From Bacillota bacterium (lineage in GTDB: Bacteria; Bacillota; UBA4882; UBA8346), in contig DNPP01000058.1 of the NCBI GenBank assembly GCA_003501365.1, forward strand, positions 1,888 through 19,575: 17,688 bases of DNA. Reading direction: 5' to 3'. The notes under the pieces were generated by a model, which was not told where the DNA came from, did not search any database, and saw only the letters and a program-made list of their open reading frames with translations. Positions 7,929 to 15,299 of this stretch are shown here, in pieces. The translations under genes and the position numbers were made by a program. Position 1 is the first letter of the stretch, and each line of letters begins with the position of its first letter.

Positions 7929-9311
7929 TTACTTAATAACAACATCTTTAACCGCTTCGTCGGTCTTTTTCTTTAAATCATCCAAACCTTCTTGAACGGT
8001 TTTGTATTTACCAGCAACCAAATCTTGTAGATTGGCAGCCCATTCGGTGGTTGTTTCTTGGAAATGGGGTTGCGGTGTGAACAAGATCCGAGTATTATTA
8101 ATGGTTGCTTTAAAGGTATCGCTATATCCCTCATGTTGGCCAATCTTCTTTTTGAATGCGGCGCTATCCCAAACACTGGCGCGAACTGGATCAACCGCAT
8201 TACCTACCGTTGAGGCATATAATAAATAGGATTTACTAGTGAAGTATTCCATAGCAAGCCAGGCAGCAACTTTATTCTTAGAAGCTTTATTCATTGCGAT
8301 ACCCCAAGTCCAAAGGTTGGAATTGTTCTTGGATGCGCCACTTGGCAGCGGTTGAGGGACCCAAGCAATATTTCCGGCTTCTTTAGAAGCGCCGGGCCAG
8401 TTCTGCTGAATTCCGTTATTATCGGCATCCCACAACATGGCAGCCTTACCCGCTCCTAGATCAGCACCTGCTTGATACCAGGTGTAGCTCGACCATGAAG
8501 GTGAACCGCCTACTTTGATCAACTTAACCCACATTTCATTCATAGCAACAGATTCTGGAGAATTAACTAAAGATACCAGTTTGCCATTTTCGATTTTAAA
8601 GTCTTTAGCACCATAGTTTTCATAAGTACTCATATAAGCAGGATGAATGGTTCCCCAGTTTCTGGCGCCACGGATTGCCAAAGGATAAGTTCCCTTACCG
8701 CCCCATTCTTTGAGTTTTTCACATACTGCTAAGAGTTCATCCATGGTTTTCGGGGGCTTAATCCCTTTTTCTTTAAATACTCGCTTATTGTAGGCCAGTG
8801 AGTAAATCTCAAATGCCATCGGCAGACCCAGTTGTGAACCGGTTCCCGCTTTATGTCCGGGGACTAAATCCCATTTCATTGCTCCTATTGCGCCTGAATA
8901 GATATCCGCAATATCATAATCCGCAGCAGTCATCTTGGGATTTTTAAGATAAGGCCCCAAATCTTCAACAAATCCCGCTGGAGCATAATCCCATAATTGA
9001 TAAGCGCCAGACATGAATATATCCATATCCCCCATCCGGCTATTTAAAGAGGTGGTAACCTTGTCAAAATAATTTTCTTCCGGGGTAATTGAATATTCAA
9101 CTTTGATCCCGGTCAATTTTTCGAACTCCGGAATCTTTTTAACCATTGCTTCAGCAATCGAATGTTGCACTAACATTAACTTGATTGTTGAGCCTTTGGC
9201 CATTTTCCAATTAAAAGCCGGTTTGGTTGCACCGTACACGGACAATGAAAATACCATTGCCAACAAAACAATCAGCACAACAAATTTAGTCAAACCATGT
9301 CTTTGATTCAT
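7929..9311 (-). CDS. Extracellular solute-binding protein, family 1 (sugar/polyol ABC importer)
   Basis: This 460-residue binding protein of the MalE/UgpB superfamily should capture the substrate outside the membrane and deliver it to the two permeases. The N-terminus is a signal peptide: MNQRHGLTK, a hydrophobic core of about 16 residues, then SVYGATKP. A probable signal-peptidase I site follows VYG. There is no cysteine in or near the cleavage region, so it is not a lipoprotein. The mature part shows family-1 features: an N-terminal lobe starting IKLMLVQHS, the hinge segment with YSLAYNKRVFKEKGIKPPKT, and a C-terminal lobe with the WTWGIAMNKASKN stretch. I chose the ATG at 9311 because AGGGGGAG lies 4 bp upstream. 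The in-frame ATG at 9353 would add 14 residues with a poor site. It is the first gene of the importer operon. Length is somewhat above the family average (about 420-440). Confidence 0.93.
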   Translation of the reverse strand: MNQRHGLTKFVVLIVLLAMVFSLSVYGATKPAFNWKMAKGSTIKLMLVQHSIAEAMVKKIPEFEKLTGIKVEYSITPEENYFDKVTTSLNSRMGDMDIFMSGAYQLWDYAPAGFVEDLGPYLKNPKMTAADYDIADIYSGAIGAMKWDLVPGHKAGTGSQLGLPMAFEIYSLAYNKRVFKEKGIKPPKTMDELLAVCEKLKEWGGKGTYPLAIRGARNWGTIHPAYMSTYENYGAKDFKIENGKLVSLVNSPESVAMNEMWVKLIKVGGSPSWSSYTWYQAGADLGAGKAAMLWDADNNGIQQNWPGASKEAGNIAWVPQPLPSGASKNNSNLWTWGIAMNKASKNKVAAWLAMEYFTSKSYLLYASTVGNAVDPVRASVWDSAAFKKKIGQHEGYSDTFKATINNTRILFTPQPHFQETTTEWAANLQDLVAGKYKTVQEGLDDLKKKTDEAVKDVVIK

Positions 9312-9412
9312 TTTTCTCCCCCTATCAAATTTTTTCAACGAGTGTTCTTTCATAAAATAAATTGCTCCACACCCCCCGCTTTCTTGAGAATTAGCAACTT
9401 CATTGCATGTTC

Positions 9413-9441
9413 ATTTTAACTTTTAGCACTCTTAGCTTCAA
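9413..9441 (-). promoter_or_regulatory. Predicted promoter of the importer operon
   Basis: On the minus strand a TTGAAG -35 element (9441-9436) and a TAAAAT -10 element (9418-9413) are separated by exactly 17 bases. Transcription would start near 9406 and leave a leader of roughly 95 nt before the ATG at 9311. The -35 matches four of six consensus bases, which fits an activated promoter. The direct repeats just upstream could bind the activator. Confidence 0.55.
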
Positions 9442-9460
9442 TGCATATATTTTGGGTTTT

Positions 9461-9532
9461 TACAAATACGTAACGATCGATTTAAAAATTTTTAAATTAA
9501 TGATAGTGAATTTCTACAAATATTTTACGATC
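9461..9532 (-). promoter_or_regulatory. Direct repeat upstream of the importer promoter, candidate regulator sites
   Basis: Two 18-base copies, TACAAATACGTAACGATC (9461-9478) and TACAAATATTTTACGATC (9515-9532), differ at four positions. They lie 54 bp apart, close to five helical turns. Read toward the gene each starts GATCGT and ends ATTTGTA. The nearer copy is centred about 65 bp before the inferred transcription start, a usual activator position. Further up, TTTTGTAATC occurs twice (9553-9562 and 9573-9582), 20 bp apart. AraC-type regulators such as the nearby YesN homologue often bind direct repeats about two turns apart. Binding by that protein is an inference. Confidence 0.45.
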
Positions 9533-9616
9533 TTTTAAACTTCATTTAAAAATTTTGTAATCCCTATTTATTTTTTGTAATCTTTTTAGCTCATTGCTTC
9601 ATACACCCCCTATAAT

Positions 9617-9664
9617 AAAAAAAGGGAGTGTCGCAAAACTACTTTTTAGGTAGTCCTCCACTCC
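9617..9664 (-). terminator. Rho-independent terminator upstream of the importer promoter
   Basis: On the minus strand GGAGTG (9664-9659) pairs with CACTCC (9630-9625). An inner CTAC/GTAG stem lies between them, and the pairing is followed by C and seven T residues. It points in the same direction as the kinase and importer genes. It therefore insulates the importer promoter from read-through, as a second stop after the one at 9835-9882. Confidence 0.65.
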
Positions 9665-9685
9665 TGGCTAGTAAGTTGGCTAAGA

Positions 9686-9749
9686 CCTCTATGCCTCCGT
9701 GTCTCTGTGGCTAAATCATTATTGGCCACAGAGACACGGAGGCACAGAG
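9686..9749. repeat. Near-perfect 25 bp palindrome of the 'cacagagacacggaggc' dispersed type
   Basis: A perfect 19 bp stem, GCCTCCGTGTCTCTGTGGC (9693-9711), is mirrored exactly by 9725-9743 across a 13-base AT-rich loop. Pairing extends outward to CCTCTAT and ACAGAGA with one mismatch. It is much richer in GC than the surrounding intergenic DNA. Sequences of the CCACAGAGACACGGAGGCACAGAG kind are known as dispersed intergenic repeats in many unrelated bacteria; their function is not settled. It is not followed by a T run on either side, so it is not a standard terminator. Confidence 0.8.
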
Positions 9750-9834
9750 AAAGAAATGCTTGCTTACTTCAATATGATAACTTGGATCAATGTAGTTTAA
9801 AAGTATTTTTAGGAATATTCCCTTTTAAAATAGT

Positions 9835-9882
9835 AAAAAAGGCTATTGCTATCAAACTTTTCAAGTCCTTTTGGCAACAGCC
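9835..9882 (-). terminator. Rho-independent terminator after the second pentulose kinase
   Basis: On the minus strand GGCTGTTGC (9882-9874) pairs with GCAATAGCC (9849-9841), eight of nine positions. A small ACTT/AAGT hairpin sits inside the loop, and the stem is followed at once by six T residues (9840-9835). It lies about 95 bp after the kinase stop and ends that transcript. Its 5' arm, preceded by GGG, repeats the GGGGCTGTTGC motif seen at the end of the palindrome at 7777. Confidence 0.7.
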
Positions 9883-9888
9883 CCTCTA

Positions 9889-9949
9889 TATTTCTTTCAA
9901 TAACAACTTTTTAAAATCCCTACCGGTTATTCCGATAATCACCCTGAAA
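9889..9949 (-). pseudogene. Degraded remnant of a YesN/AraC-type regulator 3' end
   Basis: About 60 bp match the last coding part of the response regulator gene (11772-11833) at roughly four of five positions, with a 2-base gap. Shared blocks include ATAACAAC and TTTTTAAAATCC on the plus strand. Read on the minus strand it gives GITGRDFKKLLLKEI then TAG, a recognisable AraC-family C-terminus (the intact regulator has GITGMTCKDFKK). Nothing upstream continues the gene: the second kinase stop codon is about 30 bp away. The copy is therefore a leftover tail. It brackets the kinase gene with the intact regulator tail on the other side, about 1.88 kb apart. Confidence 0.65.
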
Positions 9950-9952
9950 GCA

Positions 9953-9976
9953 AATTGTATGTTAACCCCTACAATT
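9953..9976. repeat. Small inverted repeat directly after the kinase stop codon
   Basis: AATTGTA and TACAATT form a perfect 7 bp inverted repeat around a 10-base GC-containing loop, beginning at the base after the kinase TGA. The stem is AT-only and has no T run after it. It may protect the transcript end or be chance in AT-rich DNA. Confidence 0.35.
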
Positions 9977-11584
9977 TCATTTTAGATTATCGACCGCAGC
10001 CCTTTCGATAGTCAACCCTTTAGTGTAGCGTTTCATAAATTCATTAAAACCGGCAACATCGGAAGGGTCAGGATCAATAGTACTCCCCTGTTTTCCGGCA
10101 AAAACCTTTTGTTTGAGGAAATCGTCCAACGACTCCTTATCCGTGCGATTGATCATATAGGAGGCGAGCAAGGCAATACCCCAGGCTCCACCCTCCCCTG
10201 CAGTTTCCATAATTGATACGGGAACATTAACAGCAGCGGCCATAATCTTCTGGCCCACTTCCTTGGTCTTGAAAAAGCCGCCATGGCCCAGGATTTTATC
10301 TACCTTGACCGATTCTTTTTCCAAAAGAATATTCAGACCGGTTTTCAGAGCCCCGAGTGCCGTAAATAAATTGACCCGCATAAAATTAGCCAGGTTGAAG
10401 GTGCTGCTTGATGAACGCACGAACATGGGACGGCCTTCTTCAAAATGGGTCATATGTTCACCGGAAATGTAACCATATGCTAATAAACCGCCGCAGTCCG
10501 GGTCCCCTTGCAATGCTATCCCAAGTAAAGTATCATAGAGCTTCGATTTATCGATATTCATGCCTAAAGCTTTAGTAGCTTCGCCAAATAAACCGATCCA
10601 GGCATCATAATCCGATGTGCAATTGTTAGAATGGGCCATCGCCACCAGTTTACCAGCAGGTGTCGTTACCAGGTCAATCTCCGAATAAACCCTGGACAGT
10701 TCCTTTTCAAGTACAATCATTGCAAAGACGGATGTTCCCGCGGATACATTGCCGGTACGTACCGCTACACTATTGGTAGCCGCCATTCCGGTCCCTGCAT
10801 CACCTTCGGGTGGACAAAGCGGAACCCCCGGTTGCAGCTGACCGGTAACATCAAGAAGCTTTGCACCTGCTGCTGTGAGTTCACCGGCTTTTTCTCCGGC
10901 CACTAGAACCGTTGGCAGGATGTTCTCCAGATGCCACGGGTAATGTAACGGACTAACCAGTTCATTAAACTGCCCAATCATTCGTAAATTAAATCCTTTA
11001 GTTGTCAAGTCAATCGGGAAAACCCCCGATGCTTCGCCAACTCCCAGAACTTTCCGTCCAGTCAATTTCCAATGGATGTAACCCGCTAATGTTGTCATGT
11101 ATCGAATTTCGGATACATGTGTTTCCTGATTCAGGATGGCTTGATAAAGATGGGCAATGCTCCACCTTTGGGGGATAGGATAGTTAAACAACTTGGTTAA
11201 GGCCTCTGAAGCCTGCCCAGTAATATTGTTGCGCCAGGTGCGAAAGGGTGTTAAAAGTTTTTCGTCCTGATCGAAAACCATATAACCATGCATCATACCA
11301 CTAATACCAATGGATCCCACAGTTTGAATAGAGACTCCATATTGCTCTTGGACATTATTGACCATTTTCAGATAACTGCCTTGGACGCCCTTCCAGATAT
11401 CCTCTAAGCTATAAGTCCAAATGTTATTAACATAACTATTTTCCCAGTCATAGCTGCCGGAAGCAATCGGTGTGTTATCCCCATCGATCAGAACCGTTTT
11501 GATTCGGGTTGATCCCAATTCAATCCCGATAGCCGTTTGACCGTTGGCAATGGCATTTCGAACTTTATTTAGTTCAATGCTCAT
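9977..11584 (-). CDS. FGGY-family pentulose kinase (ribulokinase-like, long form)
   Basis: This 535-residue sugar kinase of the FGGY family has an N-terminal ATPase-fold strand with GIELGSTRIKTVLID at about residues 19-33. It also has GISGMMHGYMVFD, the substrate-side FRTWRNN and a C-terminal GHGGFFKTKEVG nucleotide-binding segment followed by ETAGEGGAWGIALLA. It is longer than the LyxK-type kinase in this window and only distantly like it. It resembles the non-classical ribulokinase group typified by AraK of Clostridium acetobutylicum. I infer that it phosphorylates a pentulose such as L-ribulose, using ATP, in the cytoplasm; xylulose or another ketose cannot be excluded. The ATG has GAGGAGG 8 bp upstream. 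It is a single-gene unit with its own predicted promoter and terminator, between the response regulator gene and the importer operon. Confidence 0.88.
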   Translation of the reverse strand: MSIELNKVRNAIANGQTAIGIELGSTRIKTVLIDGDNTPIASGSYDWENSYVNNIWTYSLEDIWKGVQGSYLKMVNNVQEQYGVSIQTVGSIGISGMMHGYMVFDQDEKLLTPFRTWRNNITGQASEALTKLFNYPIPQRWSIAHLYQAILNQETHVSEIRYMTTLAGYIHWKLTGRKVLGVGEASGVFPIDLTTKGFNLRMIGQFNELVSPLHYPWHLENILPTVLVAGEKAGELTAAGAKLLDVTGQLQPGVPLCPPEGDAGTGMAATNSVAVRTGNVSAGTSVFAMIVLEKELSRVYSEIDLVTTPAGKLVAMAHSNNCTSDYDAWIGLFGEATKALGMNIDKSKLYDTLLGIALQGDPDCGGLLAYGYISGEHMTHFEEGRPMFVRSSSSTFNLANFMRVNLFTALGALKTGLNILLEKESVKVDKILGHGGFFKTKEVGQKIMAAAVNVPVSIMETAGEGGAWGIALLASYMINRTDKESLDDFLKQKVFAGKQGSTIDPDPSDVAGFNEFMKRYTKGLTIERAAVDNLK

Positions 11585-11663
11585 AATAATCCTCCTCTGG
11601 GTAAGATATATATCAATACCCTTGCTTAATAGAACTTAGCAATTGTTTATAAATATTGTTTTA

Positions 11664-11692
11664 ATTATATAGTAAATATCCCCACTTTTAAA
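11664..11692 (-). promoter_or_regulatory. Predicted promoter of the second pentulose kinase
   Basis: On the minus strand a perfect TATAAT -10 box (11669-11664) lies 17 bases after TTTAAA (11692-11687), which matches the -35 consensus at four of six bases. The inferred start is near 11657, giving a leader of about 73 nt. I see no copy of the direct repeat found before the importer promoter here. Confidence 0.55.
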
Positions 11693-11761
11693 GTCATTTT
11701 TCATTACCGGCGTGAATTTTATTGGTGGAATCAACTGCTGGCTATTATTTGTCGGGTTATA

Positions 11762-13381
11762 TTAAACGGATGATTGCTTTCCATAACAACTTTTTTTAAA
11801 ATCCTTACAGGTCATCCCGGTAATTCCCCGGAAGACCTTGCTAAAATAATAGGGATTCTCAAATCCTACTTTTCCGGCAATTTCATAAATCTTATCATTG
11901 GAGGATATCAGTAATTTCTTAGCCATTTCGATCCGGTAATTTGTTAAAAAGGTGGTAAAATTTATCCCTGTTTCCTGTTTAAATAAAAGACTTAGATAAC
12001 TTTTGCTTATTTCGACATTATTGGCCACATCTTCAAGGGTAATGTTATTATGATAATTTTGTTTGATAAAATCCATACTTTTACTAATAATATACGAATA
12101 TGTCTGGGATTTATTATTGGCATTATATTCAATAATGGAATAATATATATCAGTTAAATATTTTTTTGTCTCATCAAAGTTATAAAGTTTGTCAAAATTA
12201 CTATAGCTGAATTTAACTTCATTAAGCGCCGGACCCATTTTTAAACCTAGTTCTTGAGAAACAATCCTGGCGAAACTTAATAAATCAATGAAAACATCCT
12301 TCGCATATTCAAGTCGTTTGGTTTCCAAAAGATTACTGAAAATATCATTAATAAACGAAGTAATCTTGGCAGATTGCGATTTGAGAACCAATCCTTTTAA
12401 AGCATCCAGATTGATGTTTGGAAAATTTCCTTTTTTGACCAGCATATTCTGGTCAAATACCACTAGACCGGATGGCTCATAAAAGCAATATTCCTGGGCA
12501 ATTTTAGCCTGTTTAAACAAGTCAGGCAATTCATCGATTGAGTTACTTATCTTACTTAAACCAATATTAAGTTCAACGTCAAGAAATTGTTTTAAATTCT
12601 TTTTAATCCGAAGGCATACGTTCAATAAATCCTCCGGAATTTTCTCACCCTCACGTAAATATTGAAAGTTTATCAAGCAGACAAAACAGTTTTTGTTAAA
12701 ATAAAAGCCATGGACCATATCCTTTTTTTCAAATTCCTGGCTTGAGATATTACCGATATTCCAAATTAGATGTTCTTTTTCTTTATCATAACCGTTATTT
12801 TGAATATCCTGGATAATACCGTAAATAAAAGCAATAGAATTATGTTGGAATAAACTTTCATATTGATGAAGATAATCTAAAAAAACCTGCTTCGATTCAA
12901 AACTTTCATAAAACATCTTTTCCAAAAGTTCTTCCAATGAACATGAATTTTCAACTGTTGCGACCGGATTTTCTCTCTCGGACTTCATATTGTATCCCAG
13001 GGTAGTGTCAATCTCAACGGAGAGCTTTTTTAATATTTCCAAAAGACTTTCCGATGATAAATCGGATTTTAATATATATTCAGAAGCCCCAAGTTTCAAA
13101 GCTTCTTGAGCGTAAGCAAAATCATCATAATGGGATAAGATGACAATTTTTAACGATTTCTTTCTTCCTTTAAGAGTTTGAATAAGCTCAAAGCCATCCA
13201 TCAACGGCATTTTTATATCGGTCAGCAAAATGTCGGGGTCAAATTTATCAAATAATTCAATAGCTTCCTTGCCGTTTTTGGCATCACCAATTATCAGAAA
13301 ACCATTATCCGTCCAATTGATAGTGGTTTTCAGTCCAAGTCGCACAAGATACTCATCATCTGCTATTAATATCTTTTTCAT
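11762..13381 (-). CDS. YesN-type response regulator (receiver plus AraC-family DNA-binding domain)
   Basis: This 539-residue transcriptional regulator begins with a receiver domain. It has the acidic pair D8/D9 (ADDEYLV), phospho-acceptor D55 in TDIKMP, S83 and K105 (YILKSD). A central region of about 300 residues of unknown fold follows, as usual in the long YesN group. Two AraC-type helix-turn-helix motifs lie in the last 100 residues (TLEDVANNVEISKSYLS and IYEIAGKVGFENPYYFSKVF). I chose the ATG at 13381 because the receiver normally begins MKKILI; a TTG at 13405, with AGGA near it, would add eight residues. The cognate sensor is encoded divergently next to it, whereas YesM and YesN are more often in one operon. 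It probably activates the importer promoter. Its 3' end exists as a second, degraded copy at 9889-9949. Confidence 0.94.
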   Translation of the reverse strand: MKKILIADDEYLVRLGLKTTINWTDNGFLIIGDAKNGKEAIELFDKFDPDILLTDIKMPLMDGFELIQTLKGRKKSLKIVILSHYDDFAYAQEALKLGASEYILKSDLSSESLLEILKKLSVEIDTTLGYNMKSERENPVATVENSCSLEELLEKMFYESFESKQVFLDYLHQYESLFQHNSIAFIYGIIQDIQNNGYDKEKEHLIWNIGNISSQEFEKKDMVHGFYFNKNCFVCLINFQYLREGEKIPEDLLNVCLRIKKNLKQFLDVELNIGLSKISNSIDELPDLFKQAKIAQEYCFYEPSGLVVFDQNMLVKKGNFPNINLDALKGLVLKSQSAKITSFINDIFSNLLETKRLEYAKDVFIDLLSFARIVSQELGLKMGPALNEVKFSYSNFDKLYNFDETKKYLTDIYYSIIEYNANNKSQTYSYIISKSMDFIKQNYHNNITLEDVANNVEISKSYLSLLFKQETGINFTTFLTNYRIEMAKKLLISSNDKIYEIAGKVGFENPYYFSKVFRGITGMTCKDFKKSCYGKQSSV

Positions 13382-13435
13382 ATTTTCGCACCCATAATTA
13401 TACAAAATATCCTGTATTCAATTTTACAGATACCG

Positions 13436-13457
13436 TGCTATAATTTTAATTATATCA
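13436..13457. promoter_or_regulatory. Facing extended -10 promoters for the sensor and regulator genes
   Basis: On the plus strand TG-C-TATAAT (13436-13444) is an extended -10 element for the sensor kinase gene. On the minus strand TG-A-TATAAT (13457-13449) is the same for the response regulator gene. The two TATAAT boxes face each other with four bases between them, forming TATAAT-TTTA-ATTATA. Polymerase could not occupy both at once. Neither has a good -35 box, as is usual for extended -10 promoters. Confidence 0.5.
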
Positions 13458-13504
13458 TAATAACCTTTTTATAATTTGCTCTATTTTTTCCTATGGAGGC
13501 ATTT

Positions 13505-15247
13505 ATGTTTAAACCAACCATACGAATCAAAATTTTTGCCTATTTCTTTTCTTCAACTATGTTGGCGCTGATGATAATCAGTTTAGTGGTTTATTTTTTA
13601 TTATTTCAAACATTAAAGAAGAATGAAACCGAATATAATGTGATTTCATCCGATAAAACAAAACAAAGTTTAGAATTTGCCTTAAAATTAATTACAAATA
13701 CCGGAACGCTGTTGGGTTCCAATAAAGAGTTATTGGAAGAATTAAACAGGCCCTATTTAATAGACAACCTTGATTATAAAACGGGTCAAAATAAAATTAG
13801 CACTATGCTGCAAAATATCATCAGTGTTCAAGAATATATCAAAGGCATCTATGTCTTAAGCCCCAAAGGAAATTTCTATTCCAGCAATTGGGGAGTAAGA
13901 GAAAATGAAATAAAAGCCTTATACTCTTCTTATTTAAGCAATGCCGACAAAGCAAAAGAATATTTCACGGGTATTCATAGCATTACATATCACCCTACTT
14001 TGAAGTTTAATGTGATATCCTACATTAGACCTGTCTTCAATTTGGAAAACGGACAGATTTTAGGCGCTATTGTCATTGATATAGACTACGAACTTCTTAA
14101 GGAAATGTTAACGAGATCTTCCATACAAAATGATGAGAAAGTCCTTGTTTTAAATCCTAAGGGCGAAAATATTTTTACTTACCCTTACAATGTTATTCTT
14201 GATGATATTATAGTAAAACATCCCATTTTATTAAAAGAGAAAAAAATGGAAATTAGCGGAAAGGTTTTTGGTAATGACAGTATTATCGTTTCGAATACTA
14301 TCGAGTATACCGATTGGAAATTTATACGAGTTATCTCTTCCCAAAAAATCAACAGTGAAACAAATTCCCTTGAAACTATTGCTGTTTATATGTTTTTTAT
14401 TTTTTTACTTATTTGCTTTTTTGCATCCTTTACATTATCGAAGACCGTTACGAACCCGATTAAAGAACTCAATCAAAAATTCAAATTAGTTGAAACAGGT
14501 GATCTCTCCGTCAGAACTCTCATTAAAGGCAATGATGAAATGGGTGAACTCAGCAATTCCTTCAATAACATGGTGGCTAAACTAAATACCCTCATGGAGC
14601 TGCAGAAGAAAAAATCCGATATGGAATTCCAGATTCTTCAAGCCCAGATCAATCCCCATTTTCTCTACAATACGCTGGATTCCATTAAATGGCTGGCGGT
14701 CCTCCAAAATGTCCATACCGTCAGCGACATGACTACCGCATTAATCAATTTGCTAAAATACAATATTTCTAAAAATAATACCCTGGTTTCACTGGCAGAA
14801 GAACTGGAAAGTGTGTCCAATTATGTAAAAATTCAAAAGTACCGCTATGGGGATATTTTTAATACCGAATATGATATTGACGAGGATGCGATTGAATGTA
14901 AAATCTTACGTTTTTCACTTCAGCCAATCGTTGAAAACTGTATAATCCATGGATTTGAAAATATCGAAGGAAAAGGCATTATTGCTATTCATTCCAAAAT
15001 TGAAGGGAACCAGCTTCGAATTGAAATAGCGGATAATGGTTCCGGTATGGATCAGAACACTCTAGAACGCATTGTTAAATTTGATAATTCAAAAAAGAAA
15101 TTTAGCGGGATTGGTATTAATAATATTCAAGAAAGAATTAAAACTTATTTTGGAATGAATTACGGATTATCTTATGAAAGTACTCCAGGGTTAGGTACCA
15201 AAGCAATTCTCATCTTACCGATTATTACCAAAGATGCAGACATTTAA
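13505..15247 (+). CDS. YesM-type sensor histidine kinase
   Basis: This 580-residue membrane sensor is the partner of the adjacent YesN-type regulator. The first membrane segment is at about residues 9-35 (FAYFFSSTMLALMIISLVV). It is followed by an extracellular Cache-like sensing region of about 250 residues and a second segment at about 293-313 (VYMFFIFLLICFFASF). Then come a HAMP domain (TNPIKELNQKF to about 365) and a His_kinase-type domain with H385 in NPHFLYNTLDSIKW. The ATPase domain has N478 in the QPIVENC N-box, DNGSGM (G1) and SGIGINNI (G2). I chose the ATG at 13505 because GGAGG lies 5 bp before it; the in-frame ATG at 13493 contains that site within its own codons. The gene is the only rightward one and ends 52 bp from the convergent L-xylulokinase gene with no clear terminator between. 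Confidence 0.95.
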   Translation: MFKPTIRIKIFAYFFSSTMLALMIISLVVYFLLFQTLKKNETEYNVISSDKTKQSLEFALKLITNTGTLLGSNKELLEELNRPYLIDNLDYKTGQNKISTMLQNIISVQEYIKGIYVLSPKGNFYSSNWGVRENEIKALYSSYLSNADKAKEYFTGIHSITYHPTLKFNVISYIRPVFNLENGQILGAIVIDIDYELLKEMLTRSSIQNDEKVLVLNPKGENIFTYPYNVILDDIIVKHPILLKEKKMEISGKVFGNDSIIVSNTIEYTDWKFIRVISSQKINSETNSLETIAVYMFFIFLLICFFASFTLSKTVTNPIKELNQKFKLVETGDLSVRTLIKGNDEMGELSNSFNNMVAKLNTLMELQKKKSDMEFQILQAQINPHFLYNTLDSIKWLAVLQNVHTVSDMTTALINLLKYNISKNNTLVSLAEELESVSNYVKIQKYRYGDIFNTEYDIDEDAIECKILRFSLQPIVENCIIHGFENIEGKGIIAIHSKIEGNQLRIEIADNGSGMDQNTLERIVKFDNSKKKFSGIGINNIQERIKTYFGMNYGLSYESTPGLGTKAILILPIITKDADI

Positions 15248-15299
15248 TCAATCAGCCTCAATTATTTGATGAGTATAGGGGATAATCCTCGATATCTTG

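Noticed and set aside
2467..9970. TWACCCCTA recurring at 2473, 2538 and 9964 as a regulator site
   Set aside because: Only the two at 2473 and 2538 form a clear inverted pair; the third has no shared context and the motif is short enough to occur by chance.
9707..9985. Rightward open frame of 92 codons in the intergenic region
   Set aside because: It runs through the palindrome, a terminator and the regulator remnant, has no ribosome binding site, and its first part (ATETRRHRE) is the known false peptide of the cacagagacacgg repeat.
13397..13402. TATAAT as a -10 box for the response regulator gene
   Set aside because: A start from it would leave fewer than ten bases before the ATG at 13381 and there is no -35 box at the right distance.
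15248..15299. Shared terminator between the convergent sensor kinase and L-xylulokinase genes
   Set aside because: No stem of useful length followed by a T run could be found on either strand.
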